Below are positions 33,534 to 37,768 of a DNA stretch of 37,768 bases, one piece after another (positions within the stretch are counted from its first letter, which is position 1; each line of letters begins with the position of its first letter). Location of the stretch: contig NZ_VTZU01000066.1 in NCBI RefSeq assembly GCF_008370685.1, positions 1 to 37,768 of the forward strand. Direction: 5' to 3'. Under the pieces are notes generated by a model that worked only from the letters and a program-made list of their open reading frames with translations, did not search any database and was not told the DNA's origin. The DNA comes from Aquimarina sp. RZ0. Lineage in GTDB: Bacteria; Bacteroidota; Bacteroidia; Flavobacteriales; Flavobacteriaceae. A program made the position numbers and the translations under genes.

Positions 33534-36500
33534 CTATTTCAATTTAAGGACTTTTTTAGTGAGTAGAATCTTATTTCCAGCATGTATATCTATCACTTTG
33601 AGCATATAAAAACCATTTTGCATGGCACTCATATCAACAGATGTCTGTCCCTTTCTTATTATTATTTCTTTTTGTAAAGCTCCTAACATATTAAATATTC
33701 GAATCGTTTTATTTTCGAGTTCTCCTGAAAAATTCAATGTATTTAATACAGGATTTGGAAACATCATAATATCATCCTCATTGTCTATATTATCTCTACT
33801 AGAAGTATACGTAATCACCAATTCAGGCTTCGCAACCTTCGAATTCTCTTTTGAAGCAAAAGAAAAATCATTTCCTGAAAGTGCATTGAGTATTAATGAT
33901 AATTTATCTCCATTAATTTCTGCAGTTTTTAACGGAATAGTTTTCACGCTTCCAATTGGAAAATTAATATTTAAATTTCCTAATTGAGGACCTCTAATTG
34001 GTTTATTAGAATTTGATATATTATTCTCTGTCCATCTATTATCATTTCCTTTATTAATAATAAGATTACCATTACCTGCATCGGCATAGACCGTAAATCG
34101 TAATTCTGCTTTTGTAATAGTCCCTTTTATAGAAGAAATATCAAACATTAGGTATACTGTCCTTTTATTTGCTTCTATACGTAATATATCAGTATTAAAT
34201 CTTTTATTCCCTTGTAAATATGCATCCTGTATCGGTGACAATGTTGCTGTATTCTCAACAGATTCTGTCACAATATCAAAAGTCTTCTTTTTTCTCAGCA
34301 CAGCCGAATTAAAATTACCTCCTACAGGTCTGATACTTGTTGTAATTATATAATTTTTTGCAATTTCTGGTATGGATGGTAAACTAAGGTGGGTAATAAC
34401 TGAACCAGATCCAGCCTCAACAATCTGTTTTGTATTTGTAACATATCTACCATCTGGAGTATTTAATACTATAGAGATTTGTCGTCTCTGCGAAACGTTA
34501 TAATCTACTTGTACATCAATACGTTTTGATGGAAATATTTTTGATGGAAAATTATTAAATTTTAAAGTTTCTTTTGTATTTCCATTTTTCAAAATTCCTT
34601 TATACCATCCACTTCCCCATCCGGCACACCAAAATACATTTTCATCCATATTATCTGGACGTATATCCGTAATCGCATTGGCATGAGCTAAATTTTTATT
34701 TACTTTTATCCAGGTTTGACCACCGTTTCTTGACAGATATGCCCCTGGATTTGGTCTTTTTGTATTTCTAGGAGCACTTGCAATAATAATATCAGGATTA
34801 ATTGGAGAAGTTTCTGTTTGCCATACATATGGAAGGTCGAATATTTTTTCCCAACTAGCTCCATTGTTCTTACTTCTCCAGATCCCTCCCTCTGTGTCCT
34901 TACCAGATTTAGAGCCACAAGAAATATACAAATGATTAGTTGCTTTATTTATATGTATATTATTAACAGACTTAATAGAAGAAGGAATAGTAACTTTTTT
35001 CCAGGAACCTGCTTTATTCGTTGTTTTATACAGCCCTCCTCTTACGTTTCCACTTTGGTTCATTGCCGCATAGATCACATTACTATTTTTAGGATCCATA
35101 GCCAACCTTCTTACACTTCCTCCAGAGGGTAATCCGGCATTCATGATTTTCCAATTAAAACCACCATCTATACTTTTATAGACTCCAAATTTATTAAAGC
35201 CTGGAGCAACAACACTTCCATTGACTTCCTGTAGTGCTTTTTTGATCACACAGAAATAAATAATCTTGGGTTGCTCTGGATCTATAAGTATAGAATATGG
35301 AAAAATCCTATGATTAGATAGATTAGTGTCTGGATAATCAATAGGTGTTGAAATGTTTTCCCAGGTTCTACCACCATCAGTAGATCTTCTAAAATTATCT
35401 CTATTATCTTGTCTAAACTGGAGTGTATACAAAATATCAGGATTCTTAGGATGCACTGCAACAAAAGCTGTAGAAGTAGCCGCTTTTGGATTATTTACCT
35501 GTCCTTCTATTTGTGTTACAGCCTGTACATTTGGATTAGAATTATTTCCAGAAGGAGCTGACTTCCACAAACCGTGTTCTCCACTACAAAAAAGCTTTCT
35601 TCCCGAAACACCTGTTTCTAACAACATATATCTTCCTGGCAGATTACTATCTCCTTTACCTATCCAATTTTTACTACCAGAAGCCGTTTCAATATCATCT
35701 ATCTGTTTCCAGGTTTTACCACCATCTTTAGATTTCAATACTTGTTGTTCAATACTTGTAAACACTTCTCCTTCTGAATTAATATCTAAAGCTCTACACC
35801 CTGAATATCCCGCAGCCGTTTCCATTTCATGCTGTAAGTGAGCAAAACTTGTATTCATACCTACTGGCTTATTTCTACTTGTCCAATAGTTTTTATCCTG
35901 GTTAGTTTTCCAATATTTCCCATATCTGGCAGTTGGAAACCAGGTAGTACCTCCATTTTCTGTTTTCCATATTTCTGCTGGTCCAAAAGAAAAGTCATGC
36001 TTGGTATTATGGGAGATGTAAATCTCTTTTGGATTTTTTGGATTTACCCGAATTCTATGAAATGTCTGTAATGTTTTAGATGGAAATTTACCTACCTGAG
36101 ATTTGGGTATCCCTAACCAATGAGATACTGCTCTTTTATATTTGCTTCTTGTCGTCCAATGAGTTACCTTGGTTAAATCTAATCCAAGATCCCCTGTTAT
36201 TGATGTCCAATTTTTACCGCTATTAGTACTTTTAAAAATTCCTCCTTTTGATACGGTAGTATTTCCTTGCTTTATGTATTTTGTCTGTTCTACCAGATAA
36301 AGGATGAATTTATTTTGAGTCTTATCAAAATAAGAAGTCATATCCTTTGGTAAATTATTTGGTAATCCTGCTTTGCTCGGAACCCAGGTTTCTCCTTTAT
36401 CAATACTTCTATATACTCCTGTATTTCCTGCCAAGATTATATTATTAGAATTTCTGGGGTCTACAATTATTTTTGCAACATTTAAGTTATTAGGCAATCC

Positions 36501-37118
36501 TTTATTAATTTTTTTCCAAGTACTTCCTTTATTCGTACTTTTATAGATATGCCCCGTAGCAGAATTACGTCTAAGAATTCCTTCGGGTTTGGCTGCTGTC
36601 CTATGGTTTGTTTTTACATCCCAAAAAGATCCTGCTCCAATATACCAATTATTATCGTTGGAAGGATCTACAGCAATTTCAGAATGAATTTTACCTAATG
36701 AAAAACTAGTTTTTACCCAACTTCTTCCTTTGTTAGTTGTTTTAAAAAGCCCTCCTAACTCATCGATTGCAAATCCTAAATTAGGGTCTTGTCTGGAAAA
36801 CTCAATGTCATATGTTCTTCCCATGTCACTCCCTAATCCATCATAATCCTTTATTGTTTGCCATGATTCACCCCTATCAAAAGAACCATATACATTAAAC
36901 ATATCAGGACTCATATGCATAACATTGGGATCTGTTGGGTGACACCAAAAGAATTCAATATAGCCAGACATACCTGGACCGAACTGCACCCAGTTTAATG
37001 AATTATCTGATGTTACTTTTGAAGCTTTTAGTTTATCAAAATACTTAGTGTCTAATTGTGCATTTGACGAGTAATAAATTAATAAAAATAGTGTTAAAAT
37101 TCTTAAAAAATGTTTCAT
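33534..37118 (-). CDS. Giant secreted BNR/Asp-box repeat protein with DNRLRE-like and T9SS domains
   Basis: An 1194-residue extracellular protein. Residues 1-20 are a signal peptide ending SSNAQ. Up to about residue 850 at least twelve Asp-box (BNR) repeats of the form S-x-D/N-x-G-x-x-W occur, for example SFDRGESWQTI, STNKGSTWKKI, SIDKGETWVPS, SKDGGKTWKQI, STDGGRTWENI and SRNGGQTWIKV. They imply one or two large beta propellers of the sortilin/VPS10 or sialidase type. Residues about 957-1109 resemble a DNRLRE domain (IQDAYLQG, VYLMFDISSIKG, ELRFTVYADAGNG). The last ~77 residues are a T9SS sorting domain (MMFPNPVLN...GFYMLKVID). No sialidase catalytic set is recognised, so it is probably a binding or adhesion protein. 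Stands alone. Confidence 0.88.
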   Translation of the reverse strand: MKHFLRILTLFLLIYYSSNAQLDTKYFDKLKASKVTSDNSLNWVQFGPGMSGYIEFFWCHPTDPNVMHMSPDMFNVYGSFDRGESWQTIKDYDGLGSDMGRTYDIEFSRQDPNLGFAIDELGGLFKTTNKGRSWVKTSFSLGKIHSEIAVDPSNDNNWYIGAGSFWDVKTNHRTAAKPEGILRRNSATGHIYKSTNKGSTWKKINKGLPNNLNVAKIIVDPRNSNNIILAGNTGVYRSIDKGETWVPSKAGLPNNLPKDMTSYFDKTQNKFILYLVEQTKYIKQGNTTVSKGGIFKSTNSGKNWTSITGDLGLDLTKVTHWTTRSKYKRAVSHWLGIPKSQVGKFPSKTLQTFHRIRVNPKNPKEIYISHNTKHDFSFGPAEIWKTENGGTTWFPTARYGKYWKTNQDKNYWTSRNKPVGMNTSFAHLQHEMETAAGYSGCRALDINSEGEVFTSIEQQVLKSKDGGKTWKQIDDIETASGSKNWIGKGDSNLPGRYMLLETGVSGRKLFCSGEHGLWKSAPSGNNSNPNVQAVTQIEGQVNNPKAATSTAFVAVHPKNPDILYTLQFRQDNRDNFRRSTDGGRTWENISTPIDYPDTNLSNHRIFPYSILIDPEQPKIIYFCVIKKALQEVNGSVVAPGFNKFGVYKSIDGGFNWKIMNAGLPSGGSVRRLAMDPKNSNVIYAAMNQSGNVRGGLYKTTNKAGSWKKVTIPSSIKSVNNIHINKATNHLYISCGSKSGKDTEGGIWRSKNNGASWEKIFDLPYVWQTETSPINPDIIIASAPRNTKRPNPGAYLSRNGGQTWIKVNKNLAHANAITDIRPDNMDENVFWCAGWGSGWYKGILKNGNTKETLKFNNFPSKIFPSKRIDVQVDYNVSQRRQISIVLNTPDGRYVTNTKQIVEAGSGSVITHLSLPSIPEIAKNYIITTSIRPVGGNFNSAVLRKKKTFDIVTESVENTATLSPIQDAYLQGNKRFNTDILRIEANKRTVYLMFDISSIKGTITKAELRFTVYADAGNGNLIINKGNDNRWTENNISNSNKPIRGPQLGNLNINFPIGSVKTIPLKTAEINGDKLSLILNALSGNDFSFASKENSKVAKPELVITYTSSRDNIDNEDDIMMFPNPVLNTLNFSGELENKTIRIFNMLGALQKEIIIRKGQTSVDMSAMQNGFYMLKVIDIHAGNKILLTKKVLKLK

Positions 37119-37315
37119 TATAGTTGATTTGGATATAAATATTCAGCTTTTAGACAGAGGGGAGAAAAACCTATAATTTCCCTCATTTAATAGTAAGTTA
37201 AATCTTATTATAAAATTAAGTTACTTTGATTATTAACCCGCTATCTTACTAGAATTCGTTAGGTTTAAACTAGAATTCGACGATAACACCATTTCCTATA
37301 TAAAATTCGCAGAAT

Positions 37316-37336
37316 AAAATTATTTCTTTTGATCTC
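37316..37336. repeat. Short dispersed repeat shared with 3814-3834
   Basis: AAAATTATTTCTTTTGATCT plus a final C matches 3814-3834 at 19 of 21 positions. As at 3.8 kb, it lies on the flank of a TAGC-tipped palindrome. It is short, so chance in AT-rich DNA cannot be excluded. Confidence 0.35.
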
Positions 37337-37485
37337 TTGTTTCAGAGTTTCATATAGACCGGGATGACTTATATATGGAAAGCCATAAAATGACTTTAGA
37401 ATTAATACGAATTATTTGATTACTACAGTAAAAAATAAAAACTAATCAAAACCTAAACTTTTAAAATTTTGTATTAGAAGTGGTT

Positions 37486-37628
37486 TAAACTTTTTTTCAA
37501 TTCGCTATAAAAATGTCCTTTTTCACTCAATTTTGGTCTTTTCTTACATCGTAGCGCTGCTATGAAGTGCAAAAAACACTACTATTGAGTGAAAAATCAC
37601 TATTGTTCGCTAGAATCAAAAAAGTTTA
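37486..37628. repeat. Largest imperfect palindrome, TAGC-GCT-GCTA tip (P5)
   Basis: From TAGC-GCT-GCTA at 37552-37562 the arms run about 65-70 bp each way. Strong blocks are TTTTTCACTCAAT against ATTGAGTGAAAAA, and AAACTTTTTTTCAATTCGC against GCTAGAATCAAAAAAGTTT. An RNA from either strand could fold into one long, bulged hairpin. Confidence 0.65.
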
Positions 37629-37658
37629 GCTACCTCTTATTATACGGTTTACGGTTTT

Positions 37659-37768
37659 TTATTTGGCATAAAAAGCATCTAAGTAATGTTTATTTCCGAC
37701 AATAGATTTTATTGTTTTCTGGCTCATATTTTCGACAAACTTTTTTAACCAATCTTTTAGTTCTTGTA
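37659..37768 (-). CDS. 3' end of an unrecognised gene cut by the window edge
   Basis: The last 35 codons of a minus-strand gene enter from the right edge and end at TAA 37659-37661. The residues (QELKDWLKKFVENMSQKTIK, then SIVGNKHYLDAFYAK) look like a real helical protein end rather than noise. I do not recognise the family. The stop codon lies 31 bp from palindrome P5, which may act as its terminator. Confidence 0.55.
   Translation of the reverse strand, partial: QELKDWLKKFVENMSQKTIKSIVGNKHYLDAFYAK

Larger units (their letters stand above)
37119..37658. other. Intergenic region with repeats, right edge
   Basis: A 540-bp gap upstream of the BNR-repeat gene. It carries a short segment shared with the 3.8-kb region (37316-37336) and the largest palindrome of the window (37486-37628). 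No promoter box was recognised. Confidence 0.5.

Noticed and set aside
2660..37658. CRISPR-like or integron attC-like interpretation of the palindromes and repeats
   Set aside because: The copies are scattered kilobases apart, not evenly spaced, and have no spacers. No cas or integrase gene is present.
37659..37768. Right-edge fragment as the end of a transposase beside its terminal inverted repeat
   Set aside because: The 35 visible residues contain no transposase motif, and the adjacent palindrome is a single hairpin, not one end of an insertion sequence. No target duplication can be judged.

Overview
The window looks like chromosomal DNA of a marine member of the Flavobacteriaceae (Bacteroidota), possibly close to Aquimarina or Zobellia. 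The evidence is low GC content, several promoters with the Bacteroidota -7 element TAnnTTTG, three large proteins ending in a type IX secretion (T9SS) sorting domain, a lipoprotein with an acidic surface-export signal, flavobacterial-type carotenoid genes and an agarase. The species assignment is inference. No rRNA, tRNA, CRISPR array or intact insertion sequence was seen.

Layout. 0.1-6.4 kb: an AraC-type regulator, a DUF1080 lipoprotein, a class I glutamine amidotransferase, an unrecognised 390-residue protein and an AurF-type diiron N-oxygenase. 6.4-8.2 kb: a gene-poor stretch with a candidate small RNA, a long palindrome and a dispersed repeat. 8.2-11.4 kb: a secreted modular GH16 beta-agarase. 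11.4-13.0 kb: an almost empty AT-rich stretch. 13.0-17.6 kb: a VOC protein, then a MerR/CarH-like regulator heading crtI-crtB-crtZ. 17.6-20.3 kb: a TlpA-like thioredoxin, a duplicated-domain lipoprotein and a Crp/Fnr regulator. 20.5-26.0 kb: a minus-strand NAD salvage block: nicotinamide phosphoribosyltransferase (nadV), a decayed metallophosphatase, a frameshifted ADP-ribosylglycohydrolase, a fragment of a 2-oxoglutarate oxygenase, an intact ADP-ribosylglycohydrolase and a PRPP synthetase. 26.2-30.3 kb: a secreted M6-like metalloprotease and an NrtR-type Nudix regulator. 30.7-37.1 kb: a small double-glycine leader peptide, aconitase and a giant secreted BNR-repeat protein. The right edge holds the 3' end of an unrecognised gene.

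How the parts fit. The clearest system is the NAD salvage regulon. The same element, a palindrome TTTGCGT-N7-ACGCAAA whose half site merges with the -7 box (TAwATTTGCGTA on the coding strand), lies in front of nadV, prs and the NrtR-type gene itself. This predicts one autoregulated circuit making PRPP and NMN and processing ADP-ribose. The cluster is partly decayed: one ADP-ribosylglycohydrolase has a one-base frameshift in an A7 tract, and the phosphatase has two in-frame stops plus substitutions in its metal motifs.

A second theme is non-coding. At least five imperfect palindromes share a TAGC...GCTA tip and sit between genes, and two of them are each followed by a 56-bp dispersed repeat (52/56 identical). 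Several gene starts were moved inward because the longer reading frame would begin at a TTG inside a -7 promoter box.
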